A stretch of 64,000 nt of DNA, taken from positions 62,001 through 126,000 of the forward strand of contig CAVZID010000037.1 of the NCBI GenBank assembly GCA_963775245.1. Direction: 5' to 3'. Below, one piece after another: positions 63,919 through 64,000 of the stretch. Each line of letters begins with the position of its first letter. Position 1 is the stretch's first letter. Below the pieces are notes generated by a model that was not told where the DNA came from, made no database searches, and saw nothing but the letters and a program-made list of their open reading frames with translations. A program made the translations under genes and the position numbers. The DNA comes from CAVSWT01 sp963775245. Lineage in GTDB: Bacteria > Bacteroidota > Ignavibacteria > Ignavibacteriales > Ignavibacteriaceae.

Positions 63919-63947
63919 AAACCCGATTTCTTTAAGAAATCGGGTTT
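63919..63947. terminator. hairpin near the right edge
   Basis: AAACCCGATTTCTT and AAGAAATCGGGTTT form a long stem with A/T-rich flanks, typical of an intrinsic terminator for a gene beyond the right edge, or for both strands. Confidence 0.7.
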
Positions 63948-64000
63948 ATATCTGCTTGCTTTGAGTAACATGAGTTACGTATTAACATTACTGTAACTTT

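Noticed and set aside
1..64000. tRNA or rRNA genes
   Set aside because: No cloverleaf-type sequence or conserved T-arm outside coding regions was found by eye; a tRNAscan run would settle it.

Overview
This window reads as a chromosomal stretch of an AT-rich (roughly one third GC by eye) didermic bacterium of the Bacteroidota/Chlorobiota/Ignavibacteriota group, most likely an ignavibacterium. The clues are the fused LpxC-FabZ gene, the uppS-bamA-ompH-ompH-lpxD order, ADP-heptose genes, and large TamB-like and TolB-propeller outer-membrane proteins. Unlike Bacteroidia, it uses a textbook sigma-70 promoter (TTGACA-N17-TATAAT at lexA). No rRNA, tRNA or CRISPR array was seen. The phylum placement is inference.

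Layout. 1-3052: 3' part of a Lon-family protease and pyruvate kinase. 3277-7123: a very AT-rich three-gene cassette on the minus strand (D12-class adenine methyltransferase, GHKL/MORC-like ATPase, AAA ATPase) that looks like an acquired defence or restriction-modification-like module with no recognisable nuclease. 7289-10583: AmrS-like radical SAM enzyme (frameshifted), an SDR, a YciO-type protein and L28. 10660-16878: core minus-strand genes rplI-rpsR-ssb-rpsF, hppA (K+-dependent type membrane pyrophosphatase) and prs-rplY-pth. 16918-29502: envelope genes, including a metalloprotease-propeller-barrel fusion, RNase R, a TamB-like gene broken in three, and heptose kinase/adenylyltransferase. 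29639-31220: a YefM/YoeB toxin-antitoxin pair and a PflX-like radical SAM protein. 31321-42009: a long minus-strand envelope cluster from uppS through bamA, two Skp/OmpH genes, lpxD, lpxC/fabZ and lpxA to a LipM-like protein, panB and a propeller protein. 42236-43658: a lexA operon with two small partner genes and a clear promoter/operator.

44145-64000 is looser accessory DNA: single-domain signalling proteins (STAS-like, two receiver proteins), lipoproteins, carbonic anhydrase, DinB proteins, two methyltransferases, ilvE, an IS110-family element with 13-bp inverted ends and a structured noncoding leader, a permease-EIIA-TrkA_C fusion, a TSUP transporter, a two-CW protein, a histidine kinase, an NTF2-like protein behind a possible ribosome-site switch, and an outer-membrane protein. 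Palindromic repeats are scattered through its intergenic regions.

Five genes (amrS-like, tamB-like, 44145, NTF2-like, 61573) carry frameshifts. Every one can be repaired by restoring a single missing base, often next to a homopolymer. This points to deletion errors in the sequence at least as much as to gene decay, so products of those loci should be read as probably intact until checked.
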